From CALKJU01 sp035326425 (lineage in GTDB: Bacteria; Pseudomonadota; Alphaproteobacteria; Geminicoccales; Geminicoccaceae): a stretch of 64,000 nt of DNA. The translations under genes and the position numbers were made by a program. The DNA lies in the NCBI GenBank assembly GCA_035326425.1, contig DAOLFG010000015.1, forward strand, positions 1-64,000, written 5' to 3'. Below the pieces are notes generated by a model, which saw only the letters and a list, made by a program, of their open reading frames with translations, did no database searches and was not told the origin of the DNA. Position 1 is the first letter of the stretch. Every line of letters begins with the position of its first letter. Below, piece by piece: positions 51,185 through 59,428 of this stretch.

Positions 51185-52071
51185 GGCTGCGGAGCCCCGC
51201 CCCAGGTGAAGGGCAGGAGGTCGGCCTCGGGCAACGGGCTCACCACGGCATAGGCGAGCCCGGCATGGGTCCAGCGCAGTTGGCTCATGCCGTCGGTGTT
51301 GCTCGCCACCGGCGCGGCCGTCGCCGCCGCGGCGCCAGGCTGCGGCCAGATCAGCAGCAGGGTGGCGTCGCCGTCGCGGCGGTAGGCCACGACCGCCCGC
51401 ACGCCGTCCGACCGCTCGTCGATGCTGGCGCCGACGAGGTTGAAGCCGGCGGGCGTGGGCAGGGCCGGCAGGCCGTCGCCGAACCAGGGTGCGAGCTGCC
51501 GGCCCAGCTCGCCCGGATCGTCGCTGGCGAACTGCACGGCGACATCGCTGCCGTGGAGCTCGGCATGGCTGCCGAGGTCGAGATCGGGCGGACCGGCGGC
51601 GGACCAGGCACGCAACACCAGCAGCCCGGCCCCCAGGGAGGCCACGACCAGCAGCAGCAGGCCGGCGGTGCGCTGCCCCCAGCGGCTGCTGCGGCCCTGG
51701 CGCAGGCGGGCGCGCGCTGCCTCGACATCCGGGCGCGTCGGGGCGCGGGCCGGCCTGCGCCCGATGGTCTCGGTGAGCGCCGAGCTGCGGCGCGGCGGAT
51801 CGGCCGGACCGAGGAAGGGCAGCACCGGCGGTCCCTCGGCCAGCCCGCCGCTGCGCACGAGGTCGGGCTCGAGGCCGGTCCACACCGACTGGGCGCGCTC
51901 CATGGCGCGGAAGCTGCGCTGCAGGTCGCGCTCGAACGAGCGGAGATGCTCGACCCGCGCCCGGCAGTGGGCGCAGGCGGAGAGATGGCGGCGCAGGATC
52001 GCACCCCTCGACCGCCCGAGACGGAGATCGAGGAAGGCTTCCAGATATCGCTCGAGGTCGGAGCACTGCAT
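51181..52071 (-). CDS. Anti-sigma factor-like protein with zinc-finger and periplasmic sensor domain
   Basis: A 296-residue single-pass protein. N-terminal anti-sigma zinc finger with H29-x3-C33-x2-C36 (RRHLSACAHC), a linker, a transmembrane helix at 136-153 and a periplasmic domain (170-296). The latter has LGRQLAPWFG, GFNLVGASI, VVAYRRDGDATLLLIW and WTHAGLAYAVVS, which parallels the periplasmic part of the anti-sigma factor at 54357-55133. No sigma gene is adjacent, so it may act on a distant ECF sigma or on the one at 55130. Start at 52071 chosen; the longer frame is basic and unstructured. Confidence 0.72.
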   Translation of the reverse strand: MQCSDLERYLEAFLDLRLGRSRGAILRRHLSACAHCRARVEHLRSFERDLQRSFRAMERAQSVWTGLEPDLVRSGGLAEGPPVLPFLGPADPPRRSSALTETIGRRPARAPTRPDVEAARARLRQGRSSRWGQRTAGLLLLVVASLGAGLLVLRAWSAAGPPDLDLGSHAELHGSDVAVQFASDDPGELGRQLAPWFGDGLPALPTPAGFNLVGASIDERSDGVRAVVAYRRDGDATLLLIWPQPGAAAATAAPVASNTDGMSQLRWTHAGLAYAVVSPLPEADLLPFTWGGAPQP

Positions 52072-52319
52072 CGACCACGCCCCCAGAACGCGCCAAGGCT
52101 CGCGTCCACCTGCCGCGCGCCTCCCCCCTCTCACCTCAATGTCCTCCAAAGGACTGGCCGGCGCAATGCCGTTCGAGGCCCGTCGGCGCGTCCCGGCCAT
52201 GCCGATTTCCGGTTGCCAAGGCCGGCGCATGGGTCTCTGATTTGCCTTATTGCGGGCGGCGATACCCAGCGCCGAGCCCGCGCCGAGCGCCAACGGCGCC
52301 AACATGAAGGGAGGCCAAA

Positions 52320-54347
52320 ATGGGTGCGGACAGCCCCGTGCGGAACCTAGCGTTGGTCGGCCCCAACGGCTCGGGCAAGACCACGCTGATGGAGAGCCTG
52401 CTGCTGGTCAGCGGCGCCATCGGGCGGAAGGGCCGGGTGGCCGACCGCAACACCGTGGGCGACGCCAGTGCCGAGGCCCGCGAGCGGCAGATGAGCACCG
52501 AGGTCAGCGTCGCCGGCTTCCAGCACGCCGGCTACGACTTCACGGTTCTCGACTGCCCGGGCTCGGTGGAGTTCGTGCAGGAGGCGCGCCAGGCGCTGGT
52601 GGGCGTGGATCTCGCCGTCGTGGTGGTCGAGCCGGTGATCGAGCGGATGATGGCGGTGGCGCCGCTGCTGCAATATCTCGATCAGCTCAACCTTCCGCAC
52701 ATCGTCTTCATCAACAAGATGGACCGCTCCGAGGTCCGCTACCGCGACCTGCTGCAGGCGCTGCGCCAGGTCAGCTCGCGGCCGGTGGTGCCGCACCAGT
52801 ACGCCATCGGCCGGGGCGACAGCCTCGTCGGCTACATCGACCTGGTCACCGAGGAGGCGCTGGCCTACCGCGACGGAGCACCCTCCGACCACATCCCGCT
52901 GCCCGAGGAGTATCGCGAGCGCGAGCAGACGGCGCGGCGCGAGATGCTGGAGACCCTGGCCGACTTCGACGACGACCTGATGGAGAAGCTGATCGAGGAC
53001 CAGGAGCCGCCGCAGGACCAGATCGTCGCCGACCTGCGCAAGACCCTGGGCGCCGACCAGGTGGTGCCGGTGCTCATGGGCGTGGCCGAGCGCGAGATGG
53101 GTGTGCGCCGCCTGCTGGACGCCATCGAGAAGGAGGCCCCCGATCCGACGGAACGGGCGGGGGCGCTGGGGATCGAGCCGGAAGGGCCGGCGCTCGCCCA
53201 GGTCCTCAAGACCTTCCAGGTGCCGCATGCCGGCAAGCTGTCGCTGGTCCGCGTCTGGCGCGGTGCCGTCAAGGACGGCATGACGCTGAACGGCATGCGG
53301 ATCGGCGGCGTCTACCGGCTGACGGGGCTGCAGCAGCAGCCGGCCGGCGAGGCGGGTGCCGGCAGCATCGTCGCCCTCGCCCGCATGGACGACGCCAGGA
53401 CCGGCATGGTGCTGACCCAGAACGGCGAGGCCGATCCGGGCCTGCCCGGGGCACCGGCCAGCAAGCCGATGTACGCCTTCGCCGTCGCCGCCGCCAACCG
53501 CAACGACGAGGTCAAGCTGTCGGCGGCGTTCTCCAAGCTGCTGGACGAGGACCCGGCGCTGTCGGTCGAGCACGACACCGACATGCACCAGACCCTGCTG
53601 TGGGGCCAGGGCGAGATGCATCTGCGGGTGGCGCTCGACCGGCTGAAGAACAAGTACCATGTCGAGGTCGAGGGCCACCGGCCGCGCACGCCCTACAAGG
53701 AGACGATCCGCAAGCCGGGCCACGCCCATGGCCGGCACAAGAAGCAGAGCGGCGGCCACGGCCAGTTCGGCGACGTCAAGATCGACATCAAGCCGCTGCC
53801 GCGCGGCAGCGGCTTCGCCTTCGAGAACAAGATCTTCGGCGGCTCGGTGCCGAAGCAGTACATCCCGGCTGTCGAGGCCGGGGCGCGCGAGTACCTGCGC
53901 AAAGGACCGCTCGGCTTCGAGGTGGTCGATGTCGGCGTGGCGCTGCTGGACGGGCAGTTCCACACCGTCGATTCCAGCGAGATGGCGTTCAAGCTGGCGG
54001 TGGGGCTGGCGCTGAAGGAAGGGCTGCCGCAGTGCCAGCCGGTGCTGCTGGAGCCGATCCTCGACGTCACGGTGTCGGTGCCCTCGGAATACACGTCGAA
54101 GGCACTGCAGCTCATCACCCAGCGGCGCGGCCAGATCCTCGGCTACGAGGGCAAGGTCGGCTGGAGCGGCTGGGACGAGGTCAGGACGCACATCCCGCAG
54201 GGCGAGATCCACGATCTCATCGTCTCGCTGCGCTCGCTGAGCCAGGGGACGGGCTTCTTCGAATGGGCGCACGACCACCTGCAGGAGGTGCCGGAGGCGC
54301 TGACCCGCTCGATCGTCGAGGGTGCGCGGAGCGAGCAGCCGGGCTGA
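52320..54347 (+). CDS. Elongation factor G paralogue (EF-G-like GTPase)
   Basis: A 675-residue translational GTPase with all five EF-G domains. G1 is GPNGSGKT (14-21), unlike the GHIDAGKT of canonical EF-G; G3 DCPG (78-81) and G4 NKMD (132-135) are intact; the domain IV stretch GGHGQFGDVKI is present. The changed G1 and switch I mark the EF-G-like II group, whose job differs from the main EF-G and is poorly defined. GGGAGG lies five bases before the ATG. It is a single gene flanked by two anti-sigma genes, with no ribosomal protein genes near. Confidence 0.9.
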   Translation: MGADSPVRNLALVGPNGSGKTTLMESLLLVSGAIGRKGRVADRNTVGDASAEARERQMSTEVSVAGFQHAGYDFTVLDCPGSVEFVQEARQALVGVDLAVVVVEPVIERMMAVAPLLQYLDQLNLPHIVFINKMDRSEVRYRDLLQALRQVSSRPVVPHQYAIGRGDSLVGYIDLVTEEALAYRDGAPSDHIPLPEEYREREQTARREMLETLADFDDDLMEKLIEDQEPPQDQIVADLRKTLGADQVVPVLMGVAEREMGVRRLLDAIEKEAPDPTERAGALGIEPEGPALAQVLKTFQVPHAGKLSLVRVWRGAVKDGMTLNGMRIGGVYRLTGLQQQPAGEAGAGSIVALARMDDARTGMVLTQNGEADPGLPGAPASKPMYAFAVAAANRNDEVKLSAAFSKLLDEDPALSVEHDTDMHQTLLWGQGEMHLRVALDRLKNKYHVEVEGHRPRTPYKETIRKPGHAHGRHKKQSGGHGQFGDVKIDIKPLPRGSGFAFENKIFGGSVPKQYIPAVEAGAREYLRKGPLGFEVVDVGVALLDGQFHTVDSSEMAFKLAVGLALKEGLPQCQPVLLEPILDVTVSVPSEYTSKALQLITQRRGQILGYEGKVGWSGWDEVRTHIPQGEIHDLIVSLRSLSQGTGFFEWAHDHLQEVPEALTRSIVEGARSEQPG

Positions 54348-54356
54348 GCGGCGGAA

Positions 54357-55133
54357 TCAGGGAGCTGCGCGGTCGAGCTGGGCGAAGATCTCACGGCTGA
54401 TCTCGAGCAGCCGGTCGCGCGGCGCGCTGCCGATCAGCGCATAGGACGTGTCGTGGTCGACCCAGTAGAAGGCGCTGACGCCGTCCTGCTCGACGACGCG
54501 GAACGCCGTGTCCTCGCCGCGGCCGCGGGTGACGAACAGCGTGAAGCGGTTGCCGCTGCCGTCCTCGTACATCAGCTGGGCCGCCGGCTCGCCGCCGCCG
54601 ACCGGCAGCAGGCGGCCGCCCAGCAGCTGCAGGCCGAACTTGCCGAGGTCGGGCGCCCGCAGGGGCCGGTCGAGCCGGCGCGACAGCCAGGTGACGAGAT
54701 GCTGCTCCTCGTCGCGCCCGACCTCGACCGGGTGGCGCTTCTCGGCGACGTAGAGGCGATGCGCCTCGAGGCCGGTGTCGGCCATCTCGATGTTGCGGTC
54801 GGGCTGGAGAAGCTCGTGGCCACGCGCCATCCACCCGCCGGCGGCTCCGATGGCGAGCAGGACCAGGGCGGCGGCCGTCGCCATGGCGCGACTGCGCCAG
54901 CCGCGGGCGATCAGCCGGGCGATCGAGAGACGCGCCGGCACAGGCTCCATGGCGACACCGCCCCACAGCCGCTCGATCAGCTCGTTCTGGCGCTGCCATT
55001 CGTTGACACGCCGGCGGTCCTCGGGGTGGGCGTCGAGCCAGGCGGCGACGGCGGCGCGCCGCTCCTCGCCCAGCCGCCGGTCGACCCAGGCATGCAGCTC
55101 GGCGTCGTCGATCGGGCCGGCGGGCTCGGTCAC
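54357..55133 (-). CDS. Anti-sigma factor
   Basis: A 258-residue single-pass membrane protein encoded with its ECF sigma (GTGA overlap, GTG start). Cytoplasmic part 1-80 is helical (ELHAWVDRRLGEERRAAVAAWLDAHPEDR) as in RsiW/FecR-like anti-sigma domains, without Cys-His zinc ligands; membrane helix 84-102; periplasmic domain 110-258 with LVTWLSRRL, FGLQLLGGRL, AAQLMYEDGSGNRFTLFV and FYWVDHDTSYALIG. It should sequester the sigma factor until an envelope signal releases it. Confidence 0.85.
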   Translation of the reverse strand: MTEPAGPIDDAELHAWVDRRLGEERRAAVAAWLDAHPEDRRRVNEWQRQNELIERLWGGVAMEPVPARLSIARLIARGWRSRAMATAAALVLLAIGAAGGWMARGHELLQPDRNIEMADTGLEAHRLYVAEKRHPVEVGRDEEQHLVTWLSRRLDRPLRAPDLGKFGLQLLGGRLLPVGGGEPAAQLMYEDGSGNRFTLFVTRGRGEDTAFRVVEQDGVSAFYWVDHDTSYALIGSAPRDRLLEISREIFAQLDRAAP

Positions 55134-55630
55134 TTGACCCTCCGCAGCACGGTCCCATCGGCCGACAGGAGAGCCCGCAGGCGCTCACGTGCGCGCGACA
55201 GCCGCGACATCACCGTTCCCACCGGCACATCCAAAATCTCCGCCACCTCCTGGTAGGACAGTCCCTCCAGCGCCACCAGCAGCACGACGCGGGCCTGCTC
55301 CTGCGGCAGCGATCCCAGCGCCTTGGCCATCTCGCCGAGCGCCAGGTGCGCCGTCTGGCTCTCGTCGATCGGCGGCAGCGCCGCCTCCTCGATCGGATCG
55401 TGCCGCGGCCGCGTCGACCAGGCCCTGGCCTGGTTGGCATGCAGGTTGTGCATGATCCGAAACAGCCACGGCCGCAGCGTGGGGCCGCCACGCCACAGGT
55501 GCCGGCGGCTGAGCGCCCGCTCGAGACAGTCCTGGACGAGGTCGTCCGCCCGCTCGCCGTCGCGCAGCAACGCGCGGGCGTAGCGCCTGAGGCTGGGGAT
55601 GCAGCTCTCCAGGTCCGTCAAGAAGTCCAA
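55130..55630 (-). CDS. ECF RNA polymerase sigma factor
   Basis: A 166-residue sigma70-family factor: region 2 (RYARALLRDGERADDLVQDCLERAL, WLFRIMHNLHANQ) and region 4 (LPQEQARVVLLVALEGLSYQEVAEILDVPVGTVMSRLSRAR). The start is TTG at 55630 with GGAG seven bases before. Its partner anti-sigma overlaps the end. Targets unknown; it may also answer to the related anti-sigma at 51181-52071. Confidence 0.92.
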   Translation of the reverse strand: MDFLTDLESCIPSLRRYARALLRDGERADDLVQDCLERALSRRHLWRGGPTLRPWLFRIMHNLHANQARAWSTRPRHDPIEEAALPPIDESQTAHLALGEMAKALGSLPQEQARVVLLVALEGLSYQEVAEILDVPVGTVMSRLSRARERLRALLSADGTVLRRVK

Positions 55631-55693
55631 CGAAACGCTCCGGCGCCGCGGCCCGTCACCATGCTCAACACCGATGCGGCCGCGTCTATTCCA

Positions 55694-56752
55694 TCAGCCG
55701 GCGAGCGCCGGTGGCACCGGCACGCCCAGCTGCGCCGCCTCCCGGCGCAGCCGGTCCATGATGCCGGGATAGAGCTCGACGCCCTCGGCCAGCGCCTTGC
55801 GTCGGCGGGCCAGCGCGGCGTCGCCGGGCAGCCGCACCTTCTCGAAGCCCTGCATCGGCGGCGAGCCCTCGCAGGACCGGCGCAGCCAGCCGAGCTCGTG
55901 GGCGAAGGCCCCGGCACCGCCGAACGCCGCCGGATCGAACACCTGGACGAACACGGCCGCACCCCACTGCACCGGCGTGCCCGACCGGCCGAGGCCGGAA
56001 AGGCCCTGTGTCAACGCCTCGATCATCAGGCCGAGGCCGTAGCCCTTGTGGCCGTGATCGGTGCCGCCGATCGGCAGGATGGCACCCGGCGGCGCGGCGG
56101 TGACGACCGCCGGATCGTCGGTCGGACGGCCCCCGGCGTCGACATACCAGGGCTGCGGCGCCCGCCTGCCCTCGGCCGCCATGCGGGCGCTGAGCCCGTT
56201 GGTGGTGATCGAGGCGCTGATGTCGATCAGGATCGGATCGGCGTCGGTGGGGATGCCGACGGCCATCGGATTGGGTGTCATCACCGGCCGGGTGCCCCCG
56301 AACGGTGCCACCGACACCACCGAGGGATCCGACGAGATGACCATCGCCATCATCCCCTGGTCGGTCGCCCGCTCGAGGAAGGTGGCGAGGCAGCCGATAT
56401 GGTGGCTGCGTCGGATGCTGACGACGCCGACGCCGAGCTTGCGGGCGCGCTCGATCGCCTCGCCCATCGCCTTGTCGGTGAGCCACAGTCCCGGCAGGTA
56501 GCGGCCGTCCCAGACCAGGGTGGCCGGTGTCTGGGCCACCACCTCGGGCTCGCCGGTCACCGGGATGCGACGGTTGCGAGCATCGTCGAGATAGGGGCCG
56601 GCGAGCTGCAGGCCGTGGGTGGTGTGGCCCATCGTGTCGGCCGCCACCAGCAGCCGGGCGGTGACACGGGCCTTCTCCTCGTCGAAGCCGGCGGCGGCGA
56701 ACAGCGCGGTCGTGAACGCCTCGAGCCCGGCCGCCTGCCAACGATCTGCCAT
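55694..56752 (-). CDS. Malate/L-lactate dehydrogenase (Ldh) family oxidoreductase
   Basis: A 352-residue NAD(P)-dependent enzyme of the unusual non-Rossmann family that includes ureidoglycolate, 2,3-diketogulonate and L-sulfolactate dehydrogenases. Family landmarks: THG (45-47), IRRSHHIGCLATF (113-125, catalytic His 117 or 118), ISSDPSVVSVAPFGGTRP, and DHGHKGYGLGLMIE. No sibling pathway gene adjoins it, so the substrate is open. Stands alone between a sigma gene and an ATP-grasp gene. Confidence 0.9.
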   Translation of the reverse strand: MADRWQAAGLEAFTTALFAAAGFDEEKARVTARLLVAADTMGHTTHGLQLAGPYLDDARNRRIPVTGEPEVVAQTPATLVWDGRYLPGLWLTDKAMGEAIERARKLGVGVVSIRRSHHIGCLATFLERATDQGMMAMVISSDPSVVSVAPFGGTRPVMTPNPMAVGIPTDADPILIDISASITTNGLSARMAAEGRRAPQPWYVDAGGRPTDDPAVVTAAPPGAILPIGGTDHGHKGYGLGLMIEALTQGLSGLGRSGTPVQWGAAVFVQVFDPAAFGGAGAFAHELGWLRRSCEGSPPMQGFEKVRLPGDAALARRRKALAEGVELYPGIMDRLRREAAQLGVPVPPALAG

Positions 56753-56813
56753 GTGCCTTCCCCCGATGTCCCGATGGCCACCTTGTCCCGCGTCGGCGGC
56801 GAGCGATCAAGCG

Positions 56814-57926
56814 TCAGGCGACCCGTCCGGCGGAGGCCGCGACACCCGCCGCCGGCTGCTCCTGGCCCAGGCCGCGGTCGTGGGCGAGCTGCAGCAGCAC
56901 CGGATCGCCGGCGCCGTCCTCGAGGCCGGTCAGAACCGGGCCGTCGTCCGTCAGCGCCACGTCGAAGGCGAGGCACGGGCTGGCCGGGAACAGCTCGGCC
57001 GCCGCCAGCACGGTGGCGCGCAGCATGGTCCAGTCCGGCAGGGTGCGGTGATGCAGCGGCAGGCCGCTGTCGGGGTGATCGGCGATCAGGCGCTGGCGGG
57101 GGTGGAAGTCGTCGACCACCCGCCACACCCGGCCGGTATCGGGATCGACGGCGCCCAGCAGGTTGCCGGGTGTCCAGAAGCCGTCGGCGACGTTGCCGGC
57201 GGCCGGAATCTTCCAGGCGGCGCGGTCGAGGAAGGCCTCCGCGCCGGTGCGGCGCACCAGGGCGCGCACCGTCGAGATCCTGCCGCCCAGCACCGGCGCC
57301 AGCTCGGGGTGCGGCGACAGCGCCGCCTGCAGCAGGTAGCCGGAGCCGGCGAAGGGCTGCAGCAGCCGCTGCAGCTTCAGCACCGCGACACCGCCCGCCG
57401 GGCCGGCCCGCACGCTGTCGGTGGCGGGCTCCCAGCCCTCGATCGCGAGCGCGCAGCTACCGGCCGAGCCCGGGAGCGGCTTGCCGAACAGCCGGCGGTC
57501 GGCGGCCTCGCGCAGGAATCGCCCGAGGGCGGGCGCATCGGGCAGGTGCCGCACACCCGCCGGCGGGCCGCCGCCGCCATAGCGGGCGAGGGTCAGGGTC
57601 GCGGGCAGGCCGTGCTCGCGCATCATCCGCTCGAAGCCGAGCTTCGAGGTGACGCGCGGCGACAGCGGCAGCGGGCCGCGGCCCCAGGGGCGGCGGCCGC
57701 CGACGAAGGCGCGGCGGTCCTGGCGGTCGTGCCGGCGGTGGTCGCACAGGCCGTAGAGATAATATTCGAGCGGCTCGGGGCCGTGCTGCCACATGCCGAG
57801 CAGCAGCACCTCGCGCAGCTGGTCGAGATAGGACGTGCCATGCGCCAGCCGCGCCCGGCGCATGGCAGCGCGCAGATCGGCCAGCGTCTGCCGCCTTCGG
57901 CGATCCAACGTGAACTCGGCTCGCAT
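56814..57926 (-). CDS. Sugar-transfer-associated ATP-grasp protein
   Basis: About 370 residues. The sequence (KLGFERMMREHGLP near 113, LLQAALSPHPELAPVLGGRISTVRALV in the middle, WTMLRATVLAAAELFP and CLAFDVALTDDGPVLTGLED at the end) matches my picture of the ATPgrasp_ST family, which is found next to glycosyltransferases and capsule genes. Acidic Asp/Glu metal ligands are likely in DVALTDDG and LTGLED. No sugar genes adjoin it here. Start at 57926 (MRAEFTLDRRRRQ) preferred over a longer frame. Confidence 0.7.
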   Translation of the reverse strand: MRAEFTLDRRRRQTLADLRAAMRRARLAHGTSYLDQLREVLLLGMWQHGPEPLEYYLYGLCDHRRHDRQDRRAFVGGRRPWGRGPLPLSPRVTSKLGFERMMREHGLPATLTLARYGGGGPPAGVRHLPDAPALGRFLREAADRRLFGKPLPGSAGSCALAIEGWEPATDSVRAGPAGGVAVLKLQRLLQPFAGSGYLLQAALSPHPELAPVLGGRISTVRALVRRTGAEAFLDRAAWKIPAAGNVADGFWTPGNLLGAVDPDTGRVWRVVDDFHPRQRLIADHPDSGLPLHHRTLPDWTMLRATVLAAAELFPASPCLAFDVALTDDGPVLTGLEDGAGDPVLLQLAHDRGLGQEQPAAGVAASAGRVA

Positions 57927-58017
57927 CCGTCCAGCCCCGGCATCCGCGGGACCAGATAGCAGCCGATCGGTTACCGGCCGGTTACTGCAGCGCAGCAACC
58001 GGCCGCACCGTGCCCGG

Positions 58018-59388
58018 TCAGGACGCCGCGCGCAGCGCCTGCCGCTCCTCCTTCAGCGCCTGGGCCATGAGGAAGGCCAGCTCCAGGCTCTGCTGGGCGT
58101 TGAGCCGCGGATCGCAATAGGTGTGGTAGCGGTCGCGCAGCAGCTCGTCGGTGATGGCCTGGGCACCGCCGGTGCATTCGGTGACGTCCTGGCCGGTCAT
58201 CTCGACATGGATGCCGCCGGCGTGCGTGCCCTCGGCCTTGTGGATGGCGAAGAAGCTGCGCACCTCGGACAGGATCCGGTCGAACGGCCGGGTCTTGTAG
58301 CCGCTGGTCGACTTGATGGTGTTGCCGTGCATCGGATCGCAGGTCCACACCACGTTGCGGCCCTCGCGCTGGATGGCACGCACCAGCGGCGGCAGCAGGC
58401 GATCGACCTTGTCGTGGCCCATGCGGGCGATCACGGTCAGTCGCCCCGGCTCGTTCTGCGGGTTGAGCACGTCGCACAGGCGCAGCAGGTCCTCGACCGG
58501 CGTGGTCGGCCCGGCCTTGAAGCCGATCGGGTTGGCGATGCCGCGGAAGAACTCGACATGCGCCCCGTCGAGCTGGCGGGTGCGGTCGCCGATCCAGACG
58601 AAGTGCGCCGAGCAGTCGTACCAGCGGCCGCTGGTGGAATCGACGCGCGTCATCGCCTGCTCGAAGCCGAGCAGCAGCGCCTCGTGGGCGGTGTAGAAAT
58701 TGGTGCGGGTGATCTCCGGCGTGCTGAGGTCGGTGACGCCGCAGGCGTTCATGAACGCCAGCGCCTCGGAGATGTGATCGGCCATCTCACGGTATCGCTC
58801 GCCCTGCGGCGAGTTGCCGACGAATCCGAGGTTCCACTGGTGCACCCGGGTCAGGCTAGCATAGCCGCCCTGGGTGAAGGCACGCAGCAGGTTCAAGGTC
58901 GCCGCCGCCTGGCTGTAGGCCTGCAGCTGGCGCTCGGGATCGGGCACCCGCGCCTGCTCGGTGAACTCGATCGAGTTGACGATGTCGCCGCGGTAGGAGG
59001 GCAGCTCGACGCCGTCGATCGTCTCGGTGCCGGACGTGCGCGGCTTGGCGAACTGGCCGGCCATGCGGCCCATCTTCACCACCGGCATGCCGCCGCCGAA
59101 GGTCAGCACCACCGCCATCTGCAGCAGCACGCGCAGCGTGTCGCGGATCTTGTCGGCCTGGAAATCGGCGAAGGATTCGGCGCAGTCGCCGCCCTGCAGG
59201 AGGAAGGCCTTGCCCTGGCAGACGTCGGCCAGCTTCTCCTTCAGCGCCCGCGCCTCGCCCGCGAAGACCAGCGGCGGATAGCCGGCAAGCTTCCTCTCGA
59301 CCTCGGCCAGCACCTTGCCGTCACCATAGTCGGGCATCTGCTGCACCGGCCGTGACCGCCACGTATCGGGCTTCCAGGCCTCTCTCAT
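58018..59388 (-). CDS. Class II 3-deoxy-7-phosphoheptulonate synthase
   Basis: A 456-residue DAHP synthase, first step of the shikimate pathway (PEP plus erythrose 4-phosphate). Class II marks: LLQGGDCAESF, KMGRMAGQFAKPRT, FVWIGDRTRQLDGAHVEFFRG, WTCDPMHGNT and GGIHVEMTGQDVTEC. The start at 59388 (MREAWKPDTWRSRP) agrees with other alphaproteobacterial proteins; an upstream in-frame Met would add eleven residues. It lies 41 bases downstream of the glutathione reductase gene, likely co-transcribed. Confidence 0.94.
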   Translation of the reverse strand: MREAWKPDTWRSRPVQQMPDYGDGKVLAEVERKLAGYPPLVFAGEARALKEKLADVCQGKAFLLQGGDCAESFADFQADKIRDTLRVLLQMAVVLTFGGGMPVVKMGRMAGQFAKPRTSGTETIDGVELPSYRGDIVNSIEFTEQARVPDPERQLQAYSQAAATLNLLRAFTQGGYASLTRVHQWNLGFVGNSPQGERYREMADHISEALAFMNACGVTDLSTPEITRTNFYTAHEALLLGFEQAMTRVDSTSGRWYDCSAHFVWIGDRTRQLDGAHVEFFRGIANPIGFKAGPTTPVEDLLRLCDVLNPQNEPGRLTVIARMGHDKVDRLLPPLVRAIQREGRNVVWTCDPMHGNTIKSTSGYKTRPFDRILSEVRSFFAIHKAEGTHAGGIHVEMTGQDVTECTGGAQAITDELLRDRYHTYCDPRLNAQQSLELAFLMAQALKEERQALRAAS

Positions 59389-59428
59389 CGACGTCGTCCT
59401 TCCCTCACGACAATCTTTCACCGGGCGC

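Noticed and set aside
52141..52154. GTCCT-CCAA-AGGAC hairpin upstream of the EF-G-like gene as a riboswitch or attenuator
   Set aside because: Only a 5-bp stem, with no further conserved structure before the start codon.
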